NCBI GenBank assembly: GCA_927353735.1
Contig: CAKMIA010000005.1
Location: forward strand, 32,155 to 96,154
Reading direction: 5' to 3'
Source: an uncultured Veillonellaceae bacterium
Lineage (GTDB): Bacteria > Bacillota > Negativicutes > Veillonellales > Dialisteraceae
DNA: 64,000 bases
The translations under genes were made by a program, and so were the position numbers. The first letter of the stretch is position 1, and every line of letters begins with the position of its first letter. This document shows positions 7,887 through 15,754 of the stretch, in pieces. The notes under the pieces are model-generated. The model did not search any database. It had not been told where the DNA came from and saw only the letters and a program-made list of their open reading frames with translations.

Positions 7887-8258
7887 TTACGGAGCAGCCG
7901 GGGCTTCCGGAGCCGGAGCCGGTGCCGGTACCGGAGCAGGGGCTGCGGGGGCCGCACCGGGTGCAGGCTGTGCCGGAGCGGGTGCGGGGGCCGGCGCATT
8001 GCCGGGCGCTCTCGGCGGCGGAACAGGCCGGTCAGCCGGGGCCGCCGGGCGGCGGTCATTGTCCCGGTCGTGGTGGCCGCGGGGCATGCGGCGGTCGGGA
8101 CCGTTCTTTCTGTCGTCCCGGTCGAAGCCGTCGGCCATGCGGGAGATCTGGCGGTAGGCCATGCCGCCGTACCGCGGGGCATCGAGAAGGAGGAAGGAGC
8201 CGGCGCTGCCGGCCAGACAGAGGACGGCGAGCATCATACAGATGACGATTTTTTTCAT
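7887..8258 (-). CDS. Secreted or membrane-anchored Pro/Ala-rich protein
   Basis: The 123-residue product starts with MKKIVICMMLAVLCLAGSAG, a signal peptide or N-terminal anchor. A charged middle (about 36-70) carries DRDDRKNGPDRR and HHDRDNDRR, and the last 50 residues are almost only Pro and Ala. Function unknown. It begins seven bases after the HAAS gene ends, so it is almost surely co-transcribed with padR and HAAS. Together with the next two genes it makes a run of three exported low-complexity proteins. Confidence 0.7.
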   Translation of the reverse strand: MKKIVICMMLAVLCLAGSAGSFLLLDAPRYGGMAYRQISRMADGFDRDDRKNGPDRRMPRGHHDRDNDRRPAAPADRPVPPPRAPGNAPAPAPAPAQPAPGAAPAAPAPVPAPAPAPEAPAAP

Positions 8259-8265
8259 GACGGCC

Positions 8266-9021
8266 TCACTTTCTCCCTGCCGCTGCGGGAATCAGAAGGA
8301 CGGGAGCGGCAGGCTTGTCCCCGTCGTCGGGAAGGATTTCAGGTTTCTGCGGAGCCTCCGGCTCTTCTTCGGCTTCCTCTTCGTCCGCCTCGTCAGGTTC
8401 GCCGCCGTGGGGCTCCTGTGTGCCCGAGGTGGGCGGCGTCCGGCGGGACAGATAGGCCTTGCGGATCTCCATGCCGGTGAAGAGCAGCGCCAGCGAGGCG
8501 AATACGCCGAAGCCGGTGAAGAATCCCAGCGTGATCCACGAAAGTCCGGGGAAGAGGATGCCCGAGAAGAAGTAGACCGCGAAGAGCGTCAGCACGAAGA
8601 GGAGGAATCCGGCGGCGTAGCAGGCGCAGAAGAGAAGTTTCATGAGCAGGTCCGATGCGGAGCCGAGGACACCGGGGAGCCGCGGGGCGCCTGACTCGGA
8701 CCAGGCCTTCTGCGCCCGGTCCAGGGTCTGTCCGGCGAGGCGGCCGGCCTGTCCGGCCAGTTTCTCCGCCTGTCCGGCGAGCTGTTCCGCCCGGCCGGGG
8801 GCCTGGGTTTCCTCCTGCTCGTGGATCATGCCCTCGTGGAGGTACATTTCATAGACGGCCTTCGGGCTGCCCAGTTCCCGGCAGATCTCCTCCTCCGAGA
8901 GGCCCGCCTTTTTTCCTTCTTCAAAGTGCGCTTCATAATCGGACAGAATCTCCGCCAGCTCCGACGGACTGACCCGCCGGAAATAATAACGGAGCAGGTC
9001 CATAAATTCAGTTCGATTCAT
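8266..9021 (-). CDS. HAAS/DUF1700 domain membrane protein
   Basis: The first 65 residues have the HAAS (DUF1700) signature: MNRTEFMDLLRYYFR, a YEAHFEEG segment and LSEEEICRELGSPKAV. Three LAGQ heptads follow (81-98), then two or three hydrophobic segments (about 125-185) and a Glu/Pro-rich cytoplasmic-looking tail. HAAS proteins are usually encoded next to PadR regulators and take part in regulation at the membrane or in envelope-stress modules; the mechanism is not well known. The start overlaps padR by 14 bases. Confidence 0.88.
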   Translation of the reverse strand: MNRTEFMDLLRYYFRRVSPSELAEILSDYEAHFEEGKKAGLSEEEICRELGSPKAVYEMYLHEGMIHEQEETQAPGRAEQLAGQAEKLAGQAGRLAGQTLDRAQKAWSESGAPRLPGVLGSASDLLMKLLFCACYAAGFLLFVLTLFAVYFFSGILFPGLSWITLGFFTGFGVFASLALLFTGMEIRKAYLSRRTPPTSGTQEPHGGEPDEADEEEAEEEPEAPQKPEILPDDGDKPAAPVLLIPAAAGRK

Positions 9022-9340
9022 TCGGGGTACCTCCTTCCTCCAGCAGCTTTTTCACTGCCTTCGTGAACTGTATCCATTCCCGGACGGATTCTTCATATTC
9101 TTCCCGGCCGGTGGCGGTGATGCGGTAGTATTTTCGCGGCGGTCCGTTATGGGACTCGGCGAGATAGGTCTCGACCAGTCCGTCTTTTCTGAAGCGGTTG
9201 AGCAGCGGATAGATGGTGCCCTCGGACATTTCGATGTATTTGGAAATGTCTGTGACCAGCTCGTATCCGTAATACTCTTTCCGCCGGAGCATGGAGAGGA
9301 CCACGATTTCCATGACTCCTTTTTTGAGCTGAACATTCAT
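9008..9340 (-). CDS. PadR-family transcriptional regulator
   Basis: A 110-residue winged-helix protein typical of short PadR (subfamily 2) regulators: LKKGVMEIVVLSML, the YYGYEL segment, SEGTIYPLLNRF recognition helix (about 39-50) and the wing PPRKYYRITATG (67-78). PadR repressors bind a palindrome at their own promoter. Here the gene is the first of an operon with the HAAS protein and three secreted proteins, and a 23-base palindrome sits on the promoter, so autoregulation is likely. AAAGGAT precedes the ATG. Confidence 0.93.
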   Translation of the reverse strand: MNVQLKKGVMEIVVLSMLRRKEYYGYELVTDISKYIEMSEGTIYPLLNRFRKDGLVETYLAESHNGPPRKYYRITATGREEYEESVREWIQFTKAVKKLLEEGGTPNESN

Positions 9341-9422
9341 GGGAGATCCTTTCTGTCAATGCGGGCCTGCTGCCCGCGGTTCCTGAAAGATGCAGGAACG
9401 CTTCCTGATCTCTTATGGCTCT

Positions 9423-9457
9423 ACTATATCATATGGTACTTTGCATTGCAAGGTACC
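9423..9457 (-). promoter_or_regulatory. padR promoter with overlapping palindromic operator
   Basis: On the minus strand TTGCAA (9446-9451), 17 bases and TATAGT (9423-9428) make a good sigma-70-type promoter. A 23-base inverted repeat (9435-9457) with arms GGTACTTTGCA and TGCAAGGTACC around one base covers the -35 box and most of the spacer. A dimeric repressor such as PadR bound there would block RNA polymerase. Confidence 0.75.
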
Positions 9458-9487
9458 AAACAATGAAATATAAAAATATTCTGCAAA

Positions 9488-9513
9488 GAAAAAACCTCCC
9501 CGGGCAGGGGAGG
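9488..9513 (-). terminator. Terminator of the P-type ATPase gene
   Basis: On the minus strand CCTCCCC and GGGGAGG form a seven-pair stem with a five-base loop followed by TTTTTT. It lies 16 bases past the ATPase stop codon. Confidence 0.88.
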
Positions 9514-9529
9514 TAAAGAGGAAGGCCGC

Positions 9530-12163
9530 TCAGGCCGCGGTGCGGCGGGGCAGAAGCCGGCCGGCCAGTGCGGGAAGCGCGGAGAGGAGGGTGAATCCGC
9601 CTACGGCGGCCCACTGGAGGGCGGAGAGGTCTGCCGTGCGGAAGGAGATCTGCAGGGAGGGGAGGAAGAGCAGCGCCGCCATGATGAGCGCCGACACGGC
9701 CGCCGCCGCAGGCAGCCAGAGATTGCGGGCTCCTTCCGCGGGGCGGCGGGAGGAGAGGCTGAAGGCGCGGAGAAGCTGGGAGAAGGCGAGGACGGAGAAG
9801 GCCATGGTCTGGCCCGCCTCGTGGGAGCTCACCGCGGCGCCGAGCCAGTAGGCCCCGGTGGTGAGCGTCGCCGTGAAGAGGCCCTGCAGGATGACCGCGC
9901 GGAGGAGGGGCTTTTCAAAGAGCGTGGACGCGCGCACCGGGGGCCGCTTCATGTCGTCCGAATCGGCGGGGTCATTGCCGAGGGCCAGCGCGGGGAGCGT
10001 CGCCGTGGCGAGGTTCACGCAGAGGATGTGCACTGCCAGGAGCGGGGCGGGAAGATTGAGGAGCGTCGCCGCCGCGAGGGTGGCGATCTCCGCGATGTTG
10101 CCCGTGAGGAGGAAGCGGATCACCTTCTGGATATTCCGGTAGCCCCGCCGTCCTTCCCGGATGGCGTGGACGATGGTGGCAAACCGGTCGTCCAGGAGGA
10201 CCATGTCGGCCGCGCCCTTGGCGACGTCTGTGCCGGAGATGCCCATGGCGACGCCGATGTCGGCGGCCTTGAGCGCCGGGGCGTCATTGACGCCGTCGCC
10301 GGTCATGGCGGTGACTTCCCCGCAGCGGCGGAGGGAATGGATGATGCGGAGCTTGTCCGCCGGGGAGACGCGGGCAAAGACGGACACGGTCTGTACGATG
10401 CGGTCCAGCGCCTCGTCGGTCATCTCCGCCAGCTCCGCGCCGGTAAGGAGCCGGCTCCCTTCGGTGTAAATGCCCAGCCGTTCGGCGATGGCCCGGGCGG
10501 TGGTGGGATGGTCGCCGGTGATCATGACGGTGCGGATGCCCGCTTCCCGGCAGGTGCGGACCGCTTCGGCCGCTTCCTCCCGGGGCGGGTCGATCATGCC
10601 GGCCAGTCCGAGGAAGGTGAGGCCCTGCTCCACATCTTCGTCCTCTTCGGGAAGGCGGGAGAGAGGCCGTTCGGCGAAGCCGAGCACGCGGAGCGCCCGG
10701 GCGGACATGGCCTCGGCGGTGCGGCGGATGAGCGCCCGGTCCTCATCGGTCATGGGACGCACGCCGTCCTCCGTGCGGAGGGAGGTGCAGAGCGCGGTGA
10801 GTTCGTCCGCGGCGCCCTTCGTGAGGGCCCGGAGGCGGCCGCCGATCTCGTGGACGGTGGTCATCCGCTTCCGGTCCGAGTCGAAGGGCTGCTCGAAGAG
10901 GCGGGGGTGTTCCTTTTCCAGCGATTCGTGGGCGATGCCGAAGGCGCGGGCGAAATGGATGAGCGCGCCCTCCGTGGGGTCGCCGATGATATGGCCGGGG
11001 CGGTCCGGGTCCAGGCTGGCGTCATTACAGAGCGCCGATGCACAGGCGAGAGCACGGCAGGTGCGGCTCCCGGAGGCAGCGGCCTCTTCGGCGGTGCGGC
11101 AGCGGCCGGCACGAAGGTCCTCGTAGACGGCCACTTCCGTGACGGTCATCTGGTTCATGGTGAGCGTGCCCGTCTTGTCGCTGCATATGACGGAGGCGCT
11201 GCCCAGCGTTTCCGCCGCAGGAAGCTTCTTGATGAGGGCGTGGCGGCGGGCCATGCGCTGTACGCTGAGGGTCATGAGGATGGTGGCCGCCGCAGGGAGG
11301 CCTTCGGGGATGATGGAAATGGCGAGAGAAATGGCAGTGAGAAGCTGCTCATGGACGGGCCGGCCGTAGAACATGCCTGCACCGAAGATGAGGATACACA
11401 CTGCGGCTCCGGTGAGGGTGAGGGCTTTTCCGGCGGCGGTGAGCTTCCGCTTGAGCGGGGTGTCCGTCTCTTCCTGCTCCTCGATGAGTCCGGCGATGCG
11501 CCCCACCTCGGTCCCCATGCCTGTGGCGACCACGAGGCCCGTGCCGCGGCCGTAGACGACCGTGGAGGACGCGTAGGCCATGTCGGTGCGGTCTGCCAGC
11601 ACGGTGGTGTCCGGCAGCACGTCCGTGTCCTTTTCGGCGGGGACAGACTCGCCCGTGAGAGAGGACTCCTCGATGCGGAGCTGCGCCGCGTCGAGCAGGC
11701 GGAGGTCCGCAGGGACCCGGTCTCCGTCCCGGAGGAATACGATGTCACCGGCGACGAGCGCCTCCGCAGGGATCACGCTTTCCTCGCCCTCGCGGAGGAC
11801 GCGCGCCGTCGGCGCGGAAAGGCGGGACAGCGCGGCGAGGGCCGTCTGGGCCTTCCGCTCCTGCACGACGCCGATGACGGCGTTCAGGGCGACGATGGCG
11901 GCGATGACCGCGGCCTCCGTCCATTCGCCGAGAAAGGCGGAGAGGAGGGAGGCGCCGATGAGGATCAATACCATCGGGTCCGTACACTGCTCCTTCAGCA
12001 TGGCGAGGAGGGATTTCGGCGGGCGGGCGCGGAGCGCATTGGGGCCGTCCCTTTTGAGACGGGCGGCGGCTTCCGCATCAGACAGGCCGGCGGCAGAGGT
12101 GCCGAGGGCGGCGAAGCTTTCTTCGGGTGACAGGGCATGCCAGGGCCGGGGGTGAGGGTCCAT
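9530..12163 (-). CDS. P-type cation-transporting ATPase (Ca2+-ATPase/PMR-SERCA-like, P2 type)
   Basis: An 877-residue pump with the P2-type order: cation ATPase N-domain, TGES actuator motif (170-173), helix 4 PEGLP (286-290), phosphorylation motif DKTGTLT with D329, hinge GDGVNDAP and about ten membrane helices. Family members export Ca2+ (sometimes Mn2+) at ATP cost. Helix 4 Glu (E287) and the helix 5 Asn/Glu pair (GNIAE) are kept. In helix 6 the usual N-x-x-T-D is N717-L-A-T-A721, so the Asp that ligates both Ca2+ ions in SERCA is missing. Ion choice or stoichiometry may therefore differ. A 54-residue membrane protein is encoded upstream and a long hairpin lies in between. Confidence 0.92.
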   Translation of the reverse strand: MDPHPRPWHALSPEESFAALGTSAAGLSDAEAAARLKRDGPNALRARPPKSLLAMLKEQCTDPMVLILIGASLLSAFLGEWTEAAVIAAIVALNAVIGVVQERKAQTALAALSRLSAPTARVLREGEESVIPAEALVAGDIVFLRDGDRVPADLRLLDAAQLRIEESSLTGESVPAEKDTDVLPDTTVLADRTDMAYASSTVVYGRGTGLVVATGMGTEVGRIAGLIEEQEETDTPLKRKLTAAGKALTLTGAAVCILIFGAGMFYGRPVHEQLLTAISLAISIIPEGLPAAATILMTLSVQRMARRHALIKKLPAAETLGSASVICSDKTGTLTMNQMTVTEVAVYEDLRAGRCRTAEEAAASGSRTCRALACASALCNDASLDPDRPGHIIGDPTEGALIHFARAFGIAHESLEKEHPRLFEQPFDSDRKRMTTVHEIGGRLRALTKGAADELTALCTSLRTEDGVRPMTDEDRALIRRTAEAMSARALRVLGFAERPLSRLPEEDEDVEQGLTFLGLAGMIDPPREEAAEAVRTCREAGIRTVMITGDHPTTARAIAERLGIYTEGSRLLTGAELAEMTDEALDRIVQTVSVFARVSPADKLRIIHSLRRCGEVTAMTGDGVNDAPALKAADIGVAMGISGTDVAKGAADMVLLDDRFATIVHAIREGRRGYRNIQKVIRFLLTGNIAEIATLAAATLLNLPAPLLAVHILCVNLATATLPALALGNDPADSDDMKRPPVRASTLFEKPLLRAVILQGLFTATLTTGAYWLGAAVSSHEAGQTMAFSVLAFSQLLRAFSLSSRRPAEGARNLWLPAAAAVSALIMAALLFLPSLQISFRTADLSALQWAAVGGFTLLSALPALAGRLLPRRTAA

Positions 12164-12215
12164 AAGTGATCAGTTCTCCTTTCAGAACGCACAGGGGACA
12201 GGCCGGAACACGACA

Positions 12216-12260
12216 AAAGGACACAGCCTGCGCGCCGGAAGCGGGCAGGTCGTGTCCTTT
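12216..12260 (-). promoter_or_regulatory. Long hairpin upstream of the ATPase gene
   Basis: AAAGGACAC pairs perfectly with GTGTCCTTT (outer arms 12216-12224 and 12252-12260) and CCTGC with GCAGG inside. On the minus strand only four T follow, so it is at best a weak terminator. It could be an attenuator, a processing site, or a weak terminator for the small membrane gene. It does not carry the conserved core of the yybP-ykoY manganese riboswitch. Confidence 0.5.
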
Positions 12261-12421
12261 GTATAGTTCGTTATGAAGCGGGCGGGGATGGTTCGGTCTC
12301 CGTCAGGGTCGTCCATAGGGGGCGGCCTTCCTTTCTGTGAAAACTCCGGGATCTCCGGATGTGAATTGATTGCAGTCTACCATAAAACCGGCAGTCATGC
12401 AATAAGCGGCAGCGGCTCTTT

Positions 12422-12586
12422 TCAGATGCGGAGCAGCTCCTGCCAGAAGAAAAGGAAGAGCGCCGTCCAGAAGCCGGAGGCGGCCAGACTTTTTTCCAGT
12501 GAAAATTCTCTGGAAGCACAGAGCATGAGAAGCAGGAAAAAAATGCCGACGGCAAGGAAGCTTTGCAGTACAGCAGATGCGATCAT
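12422..12586 (-). CDS. Small hydrophobic membrane protein (54 residues)
   Basis: The reading frame ATG (12586) to TGA (12422) encodes 54 residues: a hydrophobic helix IASAVLQSFLAVGIFFLLLM, a short polar turn with CASREFSLEKSLA, and a second hydrophobic stretch FWTALFLFFWQELL. A full AAAGGAG ribosome site lies eight bases ahead. It is too short for many gene finders. No family is recognised. It lies on the same strand as the P-type ATPase, 258 bases upstream of its start. Regulation of that pump, like that by small peptides on other P-type ATPases, is only a hypothesis. Confidence 0.6.
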   Translation of the reverse strand: MIASAVLQSFLAVGIFFLLLMLCASREFSLEKSLAASGFWTALFLFFWQELLRI

Positions 12587-12705
12587 GGATGGTTCTCCTT
12601 TCGTTTCTGACAGTGTACCATATTTTGCCGGCGGGGGAAATTGCGGGGATATGGAAAAGTTTCAAAACCGGATTTTTTAAGGGAAAATAGTATACCTAAA
12701 AATCA

Positions 12706-12734
12706 TTCAAACATGAGTAAAAATGTGATATAGT
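12706..12734 (+). promoter_or_regulatory. Promoter of glutamate dehydrogenase
   Basis: TTCAAA (12706-12711), a 17-base spacer and TATAGT (12729-12734), 62 bases before the chosen ATG. No operator is obvious. Confidence 0.7.
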
Positions 12735-12796
12735 AAATGCGGGCAACGGACAGGAATGCTCCTGCCGGCCCCTGATTTTCAGAAGAGGTGAAACCA

Positions 12797-14053
12797 ATGG
12801 CCAATTACAATCCCTATGAAAACATGCTGCATGTCCTGGACAAGGCAGCGGAAAAGCTGGGCATGGCAAAAAATGAATATGAATTTGTGCGGTATCCCGA
12901 AAGGGAACTCACAGTGAGCCTCCCTATCGTCATGGATGACGGACATGTGGAGGTTTTTTCCGGTTACCGCGTGCAGCACAGCACGGCCCGCGGCGCGGCG
13001 AAGGGGGGCATCCGCTTCCATCCCGCTTCGGATGAAAACGAAGTGAAGGCGCTGGCGGCATGGATGTCCATCAAGAACGCCATCGGCAATATCCCCTACG
13101 GCGGCGCGAAGGGCGGCATCAAGGTGGACCCGAAGAAGCTTTCCCAGAGAGAGCTCCAGCGCCTCACCCGCACGTACGTGCGCCGCATCGCTCCGTTCAT
13201 CGGCCCCGATAAGGATGTACCGGCGCCGGACGTGAATACGAATGCGCAGATCATGGCGTGGATCGCCGATGAATACAGCGCCGTCACCGGCGAATGGACC
13301 CCGGGCGTCGTCACGGGCAAGCCCATCGTCACCGGCGGCTCCCTCGGCCGCAATGAAGCGACCGGCCGCGGCCTCACCTATACCCTCGAGACCTGGTGCG
13401 AAAAGAAAGGCATCGCCATGGATTCCCTCACGCTGGCCGTGCAGGGCTTCGGCAACGTGGGCAGCGTGGGCTCGCTCCTCATGCACCGCGCGGGCGTGAA
13501 GGTCATCGCCATCGGCGATATCGACGGCTCCCTCTACAATCCGAACGGCATCGATGTGGAAAAGGCCTATGTCTATGCCAATTCCCACGGCCGCTCCCTC
13601 AAGGGCTACGAGGAAGAAGGGGCGACGGTCATCCCCAATGAAGAGCTGCTGAAGCTCCCCGTGGACGTACTCTTCATGGCCGCGCTGGAAAACCAGCTCC
13701 ATGCAGGCACCATGGAAGGGGTCAAGGCCAAGGTGATCCTCGAAGGCGCCAACGGCCCGACCACGGAAGAAGCGGACGATTACTTTGAAGCCAAGGGCAT
13801 CGAGGTGCTGCCGGACGTCATGTCCAATGTGGGCGGCGTCGTCGGCTCCTACTATGAATGGGTGCAGAACAAGACCGGCCTCTACTGGACGGAGGAGGAA
13901 TACAACGCCCGTCTGAAGGACAACATGAGACGGTCCTATGAGGACGTGGACGCCATCCGTCAGGAATACCACGTGACCTATCGCCTCGCGGCGTACATGC
14001 TGGCGCTGAAGCGCATCGTGGAAGCCCAGAATATGCGGGGATTCCTCGGCTGA
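12797..14053 (+). CDS. gdhA: NAD(P)-glutamate dehydrogenase
   Basis: The 418-residue protein is a Glu/Leu/Phe/Val dehydrogenase of glutamate type. It has AAKGGIRFHP (67-76), the catalytic Lys in YGGAKGG (101-107, K105), VPAPDVNT (141-148) and the dinucleotide-binding GFGNVG (217-222). It interconverts glutamate with 2-oxoglutarate plus ammonia; in amino-acid fermenters it mostly runs toward deamination. The start ATG 12797 is preferred over the in-frame GTG at 12788 because AGAGGTG falls just before it. Single-gene unit with its own promoter and terminator. It may join oxoproline breakdown and the hydroxyacyl-CoA dehydratase activase-type protein in glutamate fermentation (inference). Confidence 0.95.
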   Translation: MANYNPYENMLHVLDKAAEKLGMAKNEYEFVRYPERELTVSLPIVMDDGHVEVFSGYRVQHSTARGAAKGGIRFHPASDENEVKALAAWMSIKNAIGNIPYGGAKGGIKVDPKKLSQRELQRLTRTYVRRIAPFIGPDKDVPAPDVNTNAQIMAWIADEYSAVTGEWTPGVVTGKPIVTGGSLGRNEATGRGLTYTLETWCEKKGIAMDSLTLAVQGFGNVGSVGSLLMHRAGVKVIAIGDIDGSLYNPNGIDVEKAYVYANSHGRSLKGYEEEGATVIPNEELLKLPVDVLFMAALENQLHAGTMEGVKAKVILEGANGPTTEEADDYFEAKGIEVLPDVMSNVGGVVGSYYEWVQNKTGLYWTEEEYNARLKDNMRRSYEDVDAIRQEYHVTYRLAAYMLALKRIVEAQNMRGFLG

Positions 14054-14076
14054 TCCATAAGCAGGAATAAAAAGAA

Positions 14077-14107
14077 AACGCATCTCCCGGATGGGGGATG
14101 CGTTTTT
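14077..14107 (+). terminator. Terminator of gdhA
   Basis: AACGCATCTCCC pairs with GGGGGATGCGTT (one G-U) around a short loop and six T follow. Confidence 0.9.
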
Positions 14108-14135
14108 TGCGTGCCCGGCGGGGAAAAGGGCACAG

Positions 14136-14160
14136 AAAAACGCCCCGCCGGAGCGGAGCG
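14136..14160 (-). terminator. Terminator of the amino-acid binding protein gene
   Basis: On the minus strand CGCTCCGC pairs with GCGGGGCG (one G-U), followed by five T, 11 bases past the stop codon. Confidence 0.82.
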
Positions 14161-14170
14161 CTTTTCAAAA

Positions 14171-15316
14171 TTACAGGGTGACGGCATTGTAGCGGCCGTT
14201 TTCGATTTTGAGGAGGACCAGATCCACCTGGGGATCGCCGCTGTTCGAGAAGGTCATCTTGCCGCAGACCCCGTCGAAGTCCTTCATGGAGGCGAGGGCA
14301 TCGCGGACCTTCTTCGTGTCCGTGGTGGTGCCGGCCTGCTTCACCGCCGCCGCGGCGAGGTAGGCGGAATCATAGGCGCAGGCAGCGAAGTTGTCCGGTT
14401 CATGGCCGTATTTGGCGGTGAAGTTCTTCACGAATTCCTTCGTATGGGCGCTGTCCCGGTCCGCAGACCACATGCAGGACACGTACACATTGTCCGCTGC
14501 ATCGCCGGCGATGCGGATGAGCTCGGGAGAAACGAAGCCGTTATCGCCGAGGACGGGCTGGTTCATGCCCATTTCGCGCATCTTCTTCAGGATGAGCGCT
14601 CCTTCCTGATAGTAGCCTGCGACGATGACCACGTCGGGATTGGCGTGCTGGATCTTCGTGAGCTGGGCGGAGAAATCGCTGTCCTTGTCGGCGAAGGTCT
14701 CGTCGGCCACGATGGTCACACCGGCCTTTTCGAGGGATTCCTTGAAGATGTTGTACGCGGAGACCTGATGCTCGTTATTGTGGGAGTAGAGCAGCGCCGC
14801 CGTGCGGTAGCCCAGCAGCTTGTGAGTCTTTTCCACCGTCTGTGGGATATTTTGCGATTCCGGCACGCAGTTGCGGAAGAGATATTCGCCGCCGTCGGTC
14901 AGGCCTTCCGCGGTGGTCGCCGCGCCGAGGAGCGGGATGTGCGCCTGCTCGAAGATGGGAGCGACGGCTTTATATTCGCCGGAGATGAGCGGTCCCACCA
15001 CGAGGAGCTTCTTGCCGGAGACCATCTTCTGGGCGGCTGCCACAGCCTGTGCGACCACGCCCTTGGTATCGACCATTTCCACCTCGAAATGATAATCGCC
15101 CTTCTGATTCAGTTCTTCAATGGCCATGTCGAAGCCTTCCTTTTCCGCGAGGCCGTAGGCGGCGACGCCGCCGGTGGTTCCGTTCAGGAAGCCGAGCTTG
15201 ACCGTTTTTTCACTGGCGGAGCCCTTATCTCCGCCGCCGCACCCTGCCAGTCCTGCGCAGGCTGCGGTCACGAGCAGTGCCGCACCGAATACTTTCCATG
15301 CCTTTTTCCAGTTCAT
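14171..15316 (-). CDS. Branched-chain amino-acid ABC transporter binding lipoprotein (LivJ/LivK type)
   Basis: The 381-residue product has a lipoprotein signal with lipobox LAGC (23-26, Cys26 lipidated). A periplasmic-binding-protein fold of the leucine/isoleucine/valine family follows: VKLGFLNGTTGGVAAYG, VGPLISGEYKAVAPI and LLGAATTAEGLT line the ligand cleft in this family. It would capture branched-chain amino acids outside the membrane. No permease or ATPase genes lie next to it in the window, so it must work with subunits encoded elsewhere. The start is chosen at MNWKKA, behind AAGGAGG. The gene sits behind a T-box leader with an Ile codon in the specifier position, which fits the predicted ligand. 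Confidence 0.92.
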   Translation of the reverse strand: MNWKKAWKVFGAALLVTAACAGLAGCGGGDKGSASEKTVKLGFLNGTTGGVAAYGLAEKEGFDMAIEELNQKGDYHFEVEMVDTKGVVAQAVAAAQKMVSGKKLLVVGPLISGEYKAVAPIFEQAHIPLLGAATTAEGLTDGGEYLFRNCVPESQNIPQTVEKTHKLLGYRTAALLYSHNNEHQVSAYNIFKESLEKAGVTIVADETFADKDSDFSAQLTKIQHANPDVVIVAGYYQEGALILKKMREMGMNQPVLGDNGFVSPELIRIAGDAADNVYVSCMWSADRDSAHTKEFVKNFTAKYGHEPDNFAACAYDSAYLAAAAVKQAGTTTDTKKVRDALASMKDFDGVCGKMTFSNSGDPQVDLVLLKIENGRYNAVTL

Positions 15317-15365
15317 ATTGATTTCCTCCTTTTGAAAACTGACCCCTGATCCCAAAAGAGGGTAC

Positions 15366-15748
15366 AAAAAAGCCTCCGCCTGCCCAACGGCAGACAGAGG
15401 CGACTTGCGCGGTACCACTCTGTACTATACTCAGGAACACGGGAAATGTCCGGCGGGCGGCTGCGCTTCGGAGGGCCGGGCCCTGGTCTCCAAAAGAAAA
15501 CGCCTCCGTCCGGTTTCCCGGACAGAGGCGGCTTGCGCGGTACCACTCTGCATTATGCTCTACGGCACTGGATATTTCCTGGTGCTCTGTCCGTAACGGG
15601 GACTGCCGGCTCCGCCTACTCCTTCTTTCGGCAGAGAAGCTCCCGAGTGATTGTCCGCCGTTCATCCGCACCGGTTTTCACCGCCCACCGGCTCTCTGCA
15701 GCTCTCATAAACAGCTTTCGTCTCGTTCATCGCTTGTATTGTTGTGAT
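15366..15748 (-). promoter_or_regulatory. T-box leader (Ile-type) with duplicated antiterminator/terminator module
   Basis: On the minus strand the leader shows stem I elements (AGAGAGCC, GGTGAAAACCGGT) and a putative specifier codon ATC (15649-15651) in the context ACA-ATC-ACTC. The T-box sequence AGTGGTACCGCGC follows (rc of 15535-15548), with a terminator (15501-15530 plus T tract). A second AGTGGTACCGCGC (rc of 15407-15420) and a second terminator (15372-15401 plus TTTTTT) come next, without a second stem I between them. Uncharged tRNA-Ile would stabilise the antiterminators and allow transcription of the binding-protein gene. A doubled decision point should tighten the off state. Confidence 0.88.
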
Positions 15749-15754
15749 GAGTGC

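Noticed and set aside
7264..8245. Several Gly/Arg-rich frames on the plus strand opposite the secreted proteins
   Set aside because: They are mirror images of Pro-rich repeats and lack start signals.
12164..12421. A manganese (yybP-ykoY) riboswitch ahead of the P-type ATPase
   Set aside because: Such switches often precede these pumps, but the conserved core sequence is not there; only a simple long hairpin is seen.
12273..12680. A 135-codon frame on the plus strand over the small membrane gene
   Set aside because: No ribosome site; the minus-strand 54-codon frame has a perfect one and a clear membrane pattern.
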